The translations under genes and the position numbers were made by a program. A DNA stretch of 64,000 nt from Verrucolacustris sp044348085 (GTDB lineage: Bacteria; Verrucomicrobiota; Verrucomicrobiia; Methylacidiphilales; Verrucolacustridaceae): positions 62,001 through 126,000 of the forward strand of contig JBIKTM010000002.1 of the NCBI GenBank assembly GCA_044348085.1, given 5' to 3'. Each line of letters begins with the position of its first letter. The stretch's first letter is position 1. Below the pieces are notes generated by a model. It saw only the letters and a program-made list of their open reading frames with translations. It was not told the origin of the DNA and made no database searches. This document shows, piece after piece, positions 27,634 to 35,951 of the stretch.

Positions 27634-28632
27634 TCACCTCTCGTTGCTGCTCCCAAACTCTCTTTGCAGATCGTATTCTTCTGTGGGAACTGGGCTCAGC
27701 AAGGGTTTTCCAAGGAGGAATCGAATAGCCTCTTCTGTGGCTTCAATTTCCATCCTTGTTCGGCAGTCAAGGCTCATTGAACCCATATGCGAGGTGAGCA
27801 GGCAATTTTCGAGGTCGGCAAGTGGGCCCTTGTAAGGTTCCTGCTCAAACACATCAATAGCCGCACCAGCAATTTTGTTATCTTTTAAAGCGTGGTAGAG
27901 AGCTTTTTCATCCACTACCCCTCCTCGGCTCGTATTGATCAAGAAGGCATCGGTATTCATCATACTAAGCTCTTTTACGCCCACAAGGCCCTTCGTCTTA
28001 AGCGTGAGCGGAACATGCAGGCTGATCAGGTCAGCCTGTTTAAAAATAATGTCTTTCGAGACCCACTCTAATTTAAACTCTCGGTTGAGCTCAAGCGTGG
28101 GCAATACATCGTTGACAAGGAGTCTTGGTGTTCCAAATCCTTGCGTTCGGCGAAGTACGCGGGCTCCAATCCGGCCTACCCCAATGATTCCGATCGTAAT
28201 CTCGGCGATTCTGCGTCCGAAATAACGATTCCACTTGCCTTGGTGCATTACTGAATTCGCGACATGAATATTGCGCAAAAGGCTGAGCATTAGGCCGATG
28301 GTAAGTTCTGCGACTGCAGGGGCTGGCGCATCCGGAGTGTAGGAGACCTTGATGTCCCTTTTCTCCGCAGCAACCAGGTCAACATTGTCGAGACCCACAC
28401 CTACTCTTGAAATATGCTTAAGATGTGGAGCGCTCTTCATCACCTTCGCTGTAATCGGTTCGGTTCCTGCAATAATAACTCCCACATCTGCCACCATTCC
28501 AATTAACTCCTGTTCGGTTAATTTTCGGTTTAACGGATTCAGTCGATAGTCCACACCATTTGCTTCCAGCATTTCCAATGGAAATCTGTTGCGATCAGAA
28601 AAAGGCGCCGTGGTTATAAGGGTTATTGACAT
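27634..28632 (-). CDS. D-2-hydroxyacid dehydrogenase (SerA-like)
   Basis: This 332-residue protein has an NAD-binding GIIGVGRIGARVLRRTQG loop. The catalytic triad is visible: Arg in LINTSRGGVVDEKAL, Glu in AIDVFEQEPY and His in LLTSHMGSM. It matches D-isomer-specific 2-hydroxyacid dehydrogenases related to phosphoglycerate dehydrogenase, but lacks a C-terminal ACT domain, so it is probably not the serine-pathway enzyme. In this operon it may oxidise or reduce a hydroxy acid that becomes a polymer substituent, or act beside the HpaI-type aldolase. That link is inference. Confidence 0.87.
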   Translation of the reverse strand: MSITLITTAPFSDRNRFPLEMLEANGVDYRLNPLNRKLTEQELIGMVADVGVIIAGTEPITAKVMKSAPHLKHISRVGVGLDNVDLVAAEKRDIKVSYTPDAPAPAVAELTIGLMLSLLRNIHVANSVMHQGKWNRYFGRRIAEITIGIIGVGRIGARVLRRTQGFGTPRLLVNDVLPTLELNREFKLEWVSKDIIFKQADLISLHVPLTLKTKGLVGVKELSMMNTDAFLINTSRGGVVDEKALYHALKDNKIAGAAIDVFEQEPYKGPLADLENCLLTSHMGSMSLDCRTRMEIEATEEAIRFLLGKPLLSPVPTEEYDLQREFGSSNER

Positions 28633-28710
28633 GTTTTATTATTTTTGAATTAAACTATTCAGATAATTAAGTCCTTAAATTGACTAGAAACACGCACTTC
28701 TTGCAAGAGT

Positions 28711-30381
28711 TTAAATGCATAGTTGTTTTTTTGCTAAACAACTTTTAATTGGAGTTTCGGAAGGCTTTGATAATTTTGCCATAAGTATTTCGTGCAGCTT
28801 GTCTAATCCCGAGATAATAGGAATGCCATGGGCAGCGCGGTCGTCTTTTTGAATGATGCCAGACGGATCGTAGTAATAGGAGGGTTTGCCAAGGTTTCTA
28901 GCAACCAGTGCGGTTGAAGTGAATGGCATTGATATGACCAGTGCACATCTTTTAATCAAGCGAGTTGCGGCTATATCTGGATCGATAACTAACATATTGG
29001 GAGAGGCTGCTAACTTTTCAAACACCGATTCATAGGATTTTGCAATTTCCCTAATTTGGTTTAGGGCCAGTTTTCTCTTTCCCTTCCATGCCATAATCCA
29101 ATCATGTTGAGCTGCTGCTACGTGTATATCGTTTAGAAAATCAAATCCAATGGCAGGCGTGTAATATTCCAAGACAGAGCCCAACACTTCATATATAGAT
29201 TTACGTCTGGGCTGGATGTCGAACACAGCGACTGTTCGAGAAGTTAGGTCCGGAAAGATGGCCGTTGAGTCGGCGTACCAGACCGGTCCTACAATTTCAA
29301 CCCTTCCTTGATTTCCAACAAGCCTTTGAACGAAATTCGCTTGTTCCTGATCCCATACAAGATACCTACTCCAATTCATGTTTCGGTAGAAAGCGGGGGT
29401 TGACTGGTAGCCTTCTTTTGTTTTAAACGAGTCGCAGTTCGTGGAATAAAAATAAAAAGTTGATTTTGCGCCATTCGCCATAGCCTCATATAGCCATAAT
29501 GGTTTTCTTGGATTAGAATTATGGAATAAGTAATCGAGTGCAAAAGTGGGTTGATGCTTTGCGATGAAGGATTGCACACAGGGGCCAAACATTAAAGGGC
29601 TCCACCAATGGCCTTTTAGCATATCAAATAGGCACAGGCCTGCCGCGAAGCAGCCCCATAGAAAAAGCCGCAAAGTTTTCGACACTCCTTTCACCGGTGC
29701 TAAGGGATCCACAAAGCGGACGCTTACCCCTTTGAAACTGAGTTCGGGCGAACTTTTTACATTATGTCCAATAGTTTGGATTTCCGTTTCTCTACCCTGC
29801 CACTGCAGATACCAAGAGATGATATCATAACTATCGCCATGTTCTTGTTGCGGCAAATTGTTCTTTGTTAGTCCTGCGAAATAAACGCTCCTTTCAGGAT
29901 TGTCCGGTATTTTGCTAAAACTGGTTCTTATGCCCAATAATAGGTTTTTTGTTAAAAGAAACACTCCATAGCCAAAACAAAGGAATAAAAAGCCCTGCCA
30001 CATCAAAGCGGACTTGATCTCTGACACATTCCATCCAAGTGATCGTATTTTTCCCCTCCATATTTCGGGCAAAGGATGAGCGACCCGACCTTTTTTCTTT
30101 CCCAGACTTATGAGCAGGCTTTTGTTTAGCGAATACATTCCAACTCTTATGACCAAAAAGTCGCGGATGGCTTCGTTGGCTTTATCTGTAGCGGCCCCGA
30201 AAAGATACCTCGAAATCTTACTTTTGGATATGCCCAACGGCATTTCGACCAAAGCAATCTGAGTATCCATGATGCGTGGTAGTTTATTGCATGCTCGTAG
30301 CAAACGATATCCACGCATCATCGCGGAGAGCTTTCGACGGTTGCGCCGCTTAATATATGCCGTGATTACCGGAATGTTCAT
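28711..30381 (-). CDS. Putative polysaccharide biosynthesis protein, GT-B-like C-terminus
   Basis: This 556-residue protein is not assigned with confidence. It has a hydrophobic stretch near residues 125-150 (ALMWQGFLFLCFGYGVFLL) and another at about 245-265. The C-terminal third contains LVISMPFTSTALVARNLGKP, which resembles the donor-site loop of capsule-type GT-B proteins and of the protein at 20241. The longest frame reaches 30417, but the ATG at 30381 forms an ATGA overlap with the acetyltransferase stop and is chosen. It is probably a transferase for the sugar acids made by the adjacent cassette. Confidence 0.6.
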   Translation of the reverse strand: MNIPVITAYIKRRNRRKLSAMMRGYRLLRACNKLPRIMDTQIALVEMPLGISKSKISRYLFGAATDKANEAIRDFLVIRVGMYSLNKSLLISLGKKKGRVAHPLPEIWRGKIRSLGWNVSEIKSALMWQGFLFLCFGYGVFLLTKNLLLGIRTSFSKIPDNPERSVYFAGLTKNNLPQQEHGDSYDIISWYLQWQGRETEIQTIGHNVKSSPELSFKGVSVRFVDPLAPVKGVSKTLRLFLWGCFAAGLCLFDMLKGHWWSPLMFGPCVQSFIAKHQPTFALDYLFHNSNPRKPLWLYEAMANGAKSTFYFYSTNCDSFKTKEGYQSTPAFYRNMNWSRYLVWDQEQANFVQRLVGNQGRVEIVGPVWYADSTAIFPDLTSRTVAVFDIQPRRKSIYEVLGSVLEYYTPAIGFDFLNDIHVAAAQHDWIMAWKGKRKLALNQIREIAKSYESVFEKLAASPNMLVIDPDIAATRLIKRCALVISMPFTSTALVARNLGKPSYYYDPSGIIQKDDRAAHGIPIISGLDKLHEILMAKLSKPSETPIKSCLAKKQLCI

Positions 30382-30893
30382 ATATTCCAAACCATGGTTG
30401 CCACATTGTCTGCACACATTGGGATATGGGGCGTAGACGCAATCTGGAATCCGGCCTTCCTGTACGCCCGAACTGCCGCTTCATTCTTTTTGTGTACTCC
30501 AAGAACGATTTGGTTGATATTTCGATGCCTTTTCAGCCAGATGGCACTTTCCATGATGGCTTCTGATGCCACCCCTATTCCACGATAAGCAGGATCTCCT
30601 ATCAGAATTCCCATGACCGCATAACTTTTTTGTGAATCCACCGGTTGATACTTAATATTTCCAACATGCAAATTGTTGTCCTTGCCAAATATCCCTAGGA
30701 ATAGCGTGTCCGGTAGGGCGCTCTGGATTCGCACATATTCCCGCAAGCTTGTGATTGTTGATGTTCTTTTAGCCGCAGTGATGAATGATCGTACTCCTTC
30801 ATTATTAAGCCACCCAAGATATCTGTCTGACACATCTTCCTCTGTTAAAGTTTTTAGCAAGAATCGTTCTGTCTGAATAAGGATCGGCTCCAC
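30378..30893 (-). CDS. GNAT N-acetyltransferase, PseH-like role
   Basis: From a GTG at 30893 this is a 171-residue GNAT domain: ILIQTERFLLKTLTEEDVSD at the start, MGILIGDPAYRGIGVASEAI for the acetyl-CoA pyrophosphate loop, and NEAAVRAYRKAGF near the end. The order beside a PseI-type synthase suggests the PseH step, N-acetylation of the 4-amino group of a UDP-sugar. Longer starts at TTG 30977 or ATG 31091 exist; the last would overlap the upstream gene by 122 bases. It is coupled to the next gene by ATGA. Confidence 0.8.
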   Translation of the reverse strand: MEPILIQTERFLLKTLTEEDVSDRYLGWLNNEGVRSFITAAKRTSTITSLREYVRIQSALPDTLFLGIFGKDNNLHVGNIKYQPVDSQKSYAVMGILIGDPAYRGIGVASEAIMESAIWLKRHRNINQIVLGVHKKNEAAVRAYRKAGFQIASTPHIPMCADNVATMVWNI

Positions 30894-30969
30894 ACTTTTA
30901 ATGATTATTGATTTATTGATTGATGTTTTTTGCGTCCGAAAATGACGTGCAAAATGGTATGTTGCATTT

Positions 30970-32013
30970 TCAACCAAGCAGGCTCCACGCCAGAGCCGTA
31001 CCCATCTTAACGTCACTTTTGATCTTTTTCCCCAATATTTGATCCAGATGCTTGGGAGGGAGTCCGAGTCCAGGACGTATCGCACGGACATTTTCTTTTG
31101 TCAGGATATCTCCCGCCTTGAGGTCTTTGACGATGTAAAGGGATCTCCGAAATGTAATGGACGACTTTTCCGCCTTTGTTGGACCCACATAGGCTTTCCC
31201 CATTGATTCCCAGGCCCTACCTGTTTCTTCGACAAGTTGCTTCATTTCGTCAGGTTCCATGGAGAATGCGCTGTCCACTCCTCCATCCGAACGCTTCAGG
31301 GTAAAATGCTTCTCAATGACTGTTGCACCAAGAGCAACACTGGCTACGGCTACCCCAATCCCAAGGGTATGGTCAGACAGTCCTATTTCACACCCATATC
31401 GATCCCGAAGATATGGTATCGTGAGTAGGTTGCTATTTTCAGGGGTAGCGGGATAAGTGCTCGTGCACTTCAGCAGGATAAGATTTTTACAGCCCGCTTT
31501 CCGTGCCGCATTTACTGATTCATCCAGCTCTTCAAGAGTGGCCATCCCAGTGGAAATGATTAGTGGTTTACCTGTGGATGCCACACGCTGAATCAATGGA
31601 ATATCTGTGTTTTCGAAAGAGGCGATTTTATAGGCTGGTGACCCCAATTTCTCTAAAAAGTCCACCGATGTTTCATCAAAAGGCGTACTGAAGCAGATGA
31701 GCCCGAGTTTTCTCGCATGTGCGAAGATGGGCTTATGCCAATCCCACGGAGTATGTGCGATTTTATAAAGGTCGTAGAGGCTTTGGCCCTTCCAAGGGCT
31801 CTTCTCATCTGAAATAAAGAATTCACGCTCTTTCAGGTCAAGTGTCATGGTATCGGCGGTATATGTCTGAAGCTTGATCGCGTGTGCCCCTGTCCTAGCT
31901 GCGGCCTCAACAATCTCCAGTGCCCGCTCCAGGGACTGGTTATGATTGCCGGACATCTCGGCAATAATAAAGGGCCTTGCCCCATTTCTCATGCTGACTC
32001 CTCCAATTTTCAT
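30970..32013 (-). CDS. pseI: Pseudaminic acid synthase-type NulO synthase
   Basis: A 347-residue NeuB-family enzyme begins with FIIAEMSGNHNQSLERALEI, the PseI form of the N-terminus. It has IKLQTYTADTMTLD, IGLSDHTLGI and VIEKHFTLKR in the barrel, and a C-terminal SAF (antifreeze-like) domain with GDILTKENVRAIRPGLGLPP. The family condenses PEP with a 6-deoxy amino sugar to make a nonulosonic acid. HNQS near the start is typical of PseI rather than NeuB or LegI. It overlaps the formyltransferase gene by four bases. Confidence 0.88.
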   Translation of the reverse strand: MKIGGVSMRNGARPFIIAEMSGNHNQSLERALEIVEAAARTGAHAIKLQTYTADTMTLDLKEREFFISDEKSPWKGQSLYDLYKIAHTPWDWHKPIFAHARKLGLICFSTPFDETSVDFLEKLGSPAYKIASFENTDIPLIQRVASTGKPLIISTGMATLEELDESVNAARKAGCKNLILLKCTSTYPATPENSNLLTIPYLRDRYGCEIGLSDHTLGIGVAVASVALGATVIEKHFTLKRSDGGVDSAFSMEPDEMKQLVEETGRAWESMGKAYVGPTKAEKSSITFRRSLYIVKDLKAGDILTKENVRAIRPGLGLPPKHLDQILGKKIKSDVKMGTALAWSLLG

Positions 32014-32582
32014 TTCAAGGCAATGCCCATCACTTTTCTAATCGGAGTATTCCACCCCTCTGTCAATAAAGGCAGGAACGGATTTTTGTCTGCACTTCTA
32101 TGATAGGATCCGGCTACGGTTTGTTTTCTTGGAGAAACTTCCGCTTTTCGTATGTGCTCCCATTGACTTATGAACAAATCTTCCATTCCACAGATAAGAC
32201 GCTGGTATGAGCTTTGTAAGGTGTCTTTGCCCACATCATGCAGAATTTTCCGCTGGCATAGAATCGGTCCTGTATCGATGCCATCATCCATTTGGTGAAT
32301 GGATACACCACTCGGCGTCATTTCAAGAAAGCTCCATAAGTTAGGATCTGCTCCACGGTTCCATGGAAGATAGGAAATGTGTAAATTGATAATCTTATTA
32401 GGAAAGCGACTAATAATTGAGGCAGGCACAACAAACCGGAATCCGAAGCTTATGACAAAATCTTTTCCTTGGAGTATGCCTGAATCCTCCATTACTTTTT
32501 CCTTATAACATGTTAAAGAATCCCGTTTTAGAATATTCTCGGATATCTTTGCGTTCGGAGCCCCAAGATACAGAATATTCAA
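32010..32582 (-). CDS. Sugar N-formyltransferase-like protein
   Basis: A 190-residue formyltransferase fold shows the catalytic triad region: INLHISYLPWNRGADPNLW supplies Asn and His, and QMDDGIDTGPIL supplies the Asp. These proteins move a formyl group from N10-formyltetrahydrofolate to an amine. Next to nonulosonic acid genes it probably formylates an amino sugar, as in N-formyl-pseudaminic or -legionaminic acids. It lacks the C-terminal domain of tRNA formyltransferase. It starts at TTG 32582, six bases after the small gene's stop. Confidence 0.83.
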   Translation of the reverse strand: MNILYLGAPNAKISENILKRDSLTCYKEKVMEDSGILQGKDFVISFGFRFVVPASIISRFPNKIINLHISYLPWNRGADPNLWSFLEMTPSGVSIHQMDDGIDTGPILCQRKILHDVGKDTLQSSYQRLICGMEDLFISQWEHIRKAEVSPRKQTVAGSYHRSADKNPFLPLLTEGWNTPIRKVMGIALK

Positions 32583-32588
32583 TTTTAA

Positions 32589-32786
32589 TTATTTGCTGAA
32601 TTTTTTAAATAATCGGGATACTTCGTCATCCGCTTTGTTGATTCTTATCATTAGTTTTCGCGCTTCTCGTGGTGAGTTTCGAAATGCGATTCTCAATACA
32701 TCCATCCAGTTGATATTATTTTTTGTTCGGACTTTTTCAACTTCGTCAATAATTTCTAGATAGTATTTCGTTGGTTTTAGTTTCAT
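32589..32786 (-). CDS. Small 65-residue protein of nonulosonic acid cassette
   Basis: A 65-residue protein starts at ATG 32786 with KLKPTKYYLEIIDEVEKVRT and is rich in Lys, Arg and Glu; it looks fully helical. It has no signal peptide, membrane segment or cysteine. It is packed between the class III aminotransferase (13 bases) and the formyltransferase (6 bases), so it is almost certainly expressed with them. I do not recognise a named family, although I recall similar small proteins beside sialic-acid-like genes. It may be an adaptor or subunit; this is a guess. Confidence 0.7.
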   Translation of the reverse strand: MKLKPTKYYLEIIDEVEKVRTKNNINWMDVLRIAFRNSPREARKLMIRINKADDEVSRLFKKFSK

Positions 32787-32799
32787 GGCTGTTTCCTTA

Positions 32800-34167
32800 T
32801 TAGTTTAATCTCCTGAAAGCCGAATGGCAGATTGGTCCACTGAGTAGGCTTTTTACGTCAACCCCTTCTTCGCACCCTTTGACCAAAGAAAATATCGGAT
32901 CCAAGGCTTCAAAGAACTTTTCGACAAGCGCCGGTCTGTGTTCAATGCAGCTGTAAACGCAGTTTCCAGCCAGATAACCCTTTTTTAGCATCTCTTGGGT
33001 GATCAGCGTCTTGTAGGCAAGCGCTTGCGGACTTTTGAAAGTAAATCCCGTTAATGCAGGAAGACCCCAGTGTTCGATTTCAAGCCCATACTTATCCGCC
33101 AAACTTTGCCACCCTGTACGTATCGTGCAACCTGTCTCAGTGATTTGCTCCCAGGACTTTTCCTTTTGCATCACTTCCAATGTTTTTAATGCTGCGGTGG
33201 GTCCAATCCTTTCCGTCCAAAAGGTGCTGCTGATAAAGCTTTTTTGTGCTGCTTCCATTACCTTCTTCTTTCCGATGACTGCAGTGATGGCGTACCCGTT
33301 TCCCAAGGCTTTACCAAACATCGCCATATCCGGATTCACCCCATATTTCAGGTGGAGCCCCCCATAAGTTTCCCGAAAGCCTGAGGTACACTCGTCAAAG
33401 ATCAGCACGATCCCGCGGTCCGTGGCCAATTTTCTTACTTTTTGTAAAAAATTATCCTGCGGACCCTGATTTCGCATGACTTCCATTTTAATGACGCCGA
33501 TGTCATGGGTTTTCACCAACTCTTCCAGTTGTGAGAAATTGTTATAGGTGAAGGGGAAAACTGTTCCGCGAAGATTCCTGGGGACTCCTTGGGGCTCTAG
33601 TCCGGGCAAAAGATGACCATCCAAACTTTTGTCATCCCCTAAATTGGCTGATAGATACCAGTCGTGCCATCCGTGGTAGCCACAGATCGCCACCTTCTCC
33701 TTCCCAGTAGCCGCACGGGCGATCCGAATCGCTATCGCATTCGCCTCTCCGCCTGACCTAGCAAAGCGAACCATCTCGGCCCACGGATGGAGTTCAATCA
33801 ACTTTTCGGCCAGATAAACCTCTTCGGGGCAGTTCAGGGTGGACATGTTGCCCTTGTTGACGACCTGATGAACCGCCTCATCCACCTCGGGATGGCCGTA
33901 GCCAAGAATATTGGTGCCGATGCCCATAATCGACATATCGATGTACTCTTTCCCGTCCAAATCCCAAACCTTGCAACCTTTGGCCTTGCTGAAGTAGGCG
34001 GGCCACTGGTCGGGTAGAAACATTTCGGGTCGCTTCGATAGAAGCATGTTGCCGCCGGGAATCATAGTTTTGGCCTTTTTCCACAAAGCTTGACCAGTCC
34101 CCAATAAATCTTTTTTCCCCTTCAAGGCTGTAGCGGAGCCGGTAGGGATCTTGGTTTTTACGGGCAT
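32800..34167 (-). CDS. Class III aminotransferase, glutamate-1-semialdehyde aminomutase-like
   Basis: This 455-residue PLP enzyme has YHGWHDWYLSA, LIFDECTSGFRETYGG (Asp for the pyridine nitrogen) and MAMFGKALGNGYAITAVIG, in which the Lys should form the Schiff base. STFWTERIGPTAAL is the HemL-like phosphate-contact region. It belongs to the GSA aminomutase branch but sits in a sugar-acid cassette, so it probably transaminates a sugar intermediate rather than making tetrapyrroles. The frame extends to 34200; the ATG at 34167 overlaps the upstream stop by ten bases and is preferred. Confidence 0.85.
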   Translation of the reverse strand: MPVKTKIPTGSATALKGKKDLLGTGQALWKKAKTMIPGGNMLLSKRPEMFLPDQWPAYFSKAKGCKVWDLDGKEYIDMSIMGIGTNILGYGHPEVDEAVHQVVNKGNMSTLNCPEEVYLAEKLIELHPWAEMVRFARSGGEANAIAIRIARAATGKEKVAICGYHGWHDWYLSANLGDDKSLDGHLLPGLEPQGVPRNLRGTVFPFTYNNFSQLEELVKTHDIGVIKMEVMRNQGPQDNFLQKVRKLATDRGIVLIFDECTSGFRETYGGLHLKYGVNPDMAMFGKALGNGYAITAVIGKKKVMEAAQKSFISSTFWTERIGPTAALKTLEVMQKEKSWEQITETGCTIRTGWQSLADKYGLEIEHWGLPALTGFTFKSPQALAYKTLITQEMLKKGYLAGNCVYSCIEHRPALVEKFFEALDPIFSLVKGCEEGVDVKSLLSGPICHSAFRRLN

Positions 34168-34940
34168 GGGACCAGCTCTTCCTTGGTAAGCCACAGCCAT
34201 TCTGGCTTCGCGTAGGGTTCCGCCAAAGCTCGGACCTTTGGATTGGCATCAAGAAAGCAGATAATTTCAGCCACGGGAATTAAGGGTGCTTGCTGTTTAA
34301 GGGCAAGGTAAGCGGAGCGGCACAAAGCCAGATCCTCCGGGTAGTCGACGGTTAGACGCAATTCTGGTCGGCAAACATCTTTCGGAACGGGAATAGCTTC
34401 AACTTTGAAGTCGGATCGATGCTCTCGAATATAGAGGCTGCAGAGTTCGGAACGATGTCTCGAATCTCCAAGTTTATGGGACTCTTCTAAAGCCCTCAAG
34501 GTGTAGATTTCAAAGTGAGCGCCTTCGGGAAGTCCATCGACTGCAGTTACGTCGTTCCCGTGCTGAACATGTCTCTTCCATGCTTCCTCCACACCTTCGT
34601 GATACATATAGGGTGATTCTGTAGTGACCCGAAATACGTCTGTACCTTCCTCGGCACGGCATCCTTGGATCAGGCGTTGCAAAACATCCTGAGGATCGCC
34701 ATGAATCGAACCAATCGCGTGTTTGTGGGCAACCCCGTGAAAGGGCTCGTTGGCCAAGCCCTCGGAAACAGCCAGAACAATGGAAGAAATACAGGTTTTT
34801 CTTTTTACGCTAGAAATAATCTGGTCAAGAATCGTCACCCCTTTGGCTGGGTCGAGGTTCTGGAGGGGTTTTCCATAAAGACGCGATCCTTCCGCCCTAC
34901 AGGCGAGAACGGCAACCAGGCGGCGTGATTTGAGGCTCAC
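34158..34940 (-). CDS. CMP-NulO synthetase/SpsF-like cytidylyltransferase
   Basis: This 260-residue protein begins LVAVLACRAEGSRLYGKPLQ, the CTP-binding RxxSxRLxGKP loop of the acylneuraminate/SpsF cytidylyltransferase family. RVTTESPYMY and RLTVDYPEDLALCRSAYLAL match the inner and C-terminal motifs. It should couple a nonulosonic acid to CMP. It begins at GTG 34940 with a GTGA overlap with the NeuB-type synthase stop. A second cytidylyltransferase is at 22171. Which acid it activates is not shown. Confidence 0.83.
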   Translation of the reverse strand: MSLKSRRLVAVLACRAEGSRLYGKPLQNLDPAKGVTILDQIISSVKRKTCISSIVLAVSEGLANEPFHGVAHKHAIGSIHGDPQDVLQRLIQGCRAEEGTDVFRVTTESPYMYHEGVEEAWKRHVQHGNDVTAVDGLPEGAHFEIYTLRALEESHKLGDSRHRSELCSLYIREHRSDFKVEAIPVPKDVCRPELRLTVDYPEDLALCRSAYLALKQQAPLIPVAEIICFLDANPKVRALAEPYAKPEWLWLTKEELVPCP

Positions 34941-35950
34941 TTTTTGTAAAGAAATCTTTTAAAAATAGGGTGATGCCGGGGTATTTTTCTAGAAACCCTT
35001 GAACCAAGAACCTCTTTAGGATCCAAAATGGCTGGCAGAGTCTCCTGCTTGTCTACGCGCAGAAGCTTTAGGTCTTCTTTTCTCAAAAGATTTCCTTTTT
35101 TAAGTTTTCTTGCTGCCACAACAATTTTAGCGGACTTAGAACGATACTTTTTCTCATCTGAACCCGGTTCGAGTGCAGATGAGCCTAGGGCTTTTCCATA
35201 TTTCCGGATTTTTTTGACGAACTTCTTAAAACAGGCTGGAGGCAAAGCGGATACATAGTCTTCTAGTTGAAGCTCACGATCCAGGGTTATATGTTTTTCC
35301 ACGACAGAGACCCCAAAAGGCAAAGCCAGAAGGGAAAGTTCAAGAGAATCCTCTGTGGCGCCGTCACTATGATCCATAAAACCAATTCCGGCTGGCTGAC
35401 ACAGTGCGGCTAGCGTGCCAAGCCGAAGTAGGTTGTTAGCGCCCAAGGGGGTGGGTTCAGCCTGGAACCCATGCATCATTGTTACGCGTGTAGTTTTGAT
35501 CCCTGGATGACGCTCAAACAATGAGCTGAGATTTTTTTCTCCCAATCCCCCTAGTCCAAGGAGGGTATGCTTTCCTGTGTTTAGAGCCGCCCTGATCAGG
35601 CCGTCATTATAGAAATCTGTTGCATGAATTTTCAGGCCCTCAGCGCCAAGAGCAAGGGCCATACGCAAGGACTTCTTACCAAAGACATCAAAGTAGAGTT
35701 CAACGCCCTCTTTTTTTGTTTCACCAGCTACGTCTTTCCAACAAGCTGCTGGCATTTCCAATTTTTTGAATAAATCATAATATTTATAGCTAGGGGTGGC
35801 AATTTCATCGGCATAAACGAGTTGGAATTTAACCGCGTCAGCCCCAGCCCGGGCCGCTGCCTGAACCAGAAGCCGCGCCAGCAACGGGTCCCCTTCGAAT
35901 CCTTGAGCCGCTTCAGCAATAATAAATGGCTTTTTTGATTTCTTTTTCAT
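34937..35950 (-). CDS. NeuB-type nonulosonic acid synthase
   Basis: This 337-residue NeuB-family enzyme begins KPFIIAEAAQGFEGDPLLAR. It keeps VKFQLVYADEIA, GFMDHSDGA and VVEKHITLDRE, and has a C-terminal SAF domain (LKKGNLLRKEDLKLLRV). It differs from the PseI-type paralogue in the N-terminus (AAQGFEGDP for SGNHNQSLE) and in DHSDG for DHTLG, so it likely uses another substrate. A much longer frame to 36118 runs back through the aldo/keto reductase; the ATG at 35950 follows that gene's stop directly and is the real start. Confidence 0.87.
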   Translation of the reverse strand: MKKKSKKPFIIAEAAQGFEGDPLLARLLVQAAARAGADAVKFQLVYADEIATPSYKYYDLFKKLEMPAACWKDVAGETKKEGVELYFDVFGKKSLRMALALGAEGLKIHATDFYNDGLIRAALNTGKHTLLGLGGLGEKNLSSLFERHPGIKTTRVTMMHGFQAEPTPLGANNLLRLGTLAALCQPAGIGFMDHSDGATEDSLELSLLALPFGVSVVEKHITLDRELQLEDYVSALPPACFKKFVKKIRKYGKALGSSALEPGSDEKKYRSKSAKIVVAARKLKKGNLLRKEDLKLLRVDKQETLPAILDPKEVLGSRVSRKIPRHHPIFKRFLYKK

Positions 35951-35951
35951 T

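Noticed and set aside
32800..34167. True hemL for tetrapyrrole synthesis
   Set aside because: Its position within the nonulosonic acid cassette and its overlap with the cytidylyltransferase gene argue for a sugar substrate, although a HemL role cannot be fully excluded.
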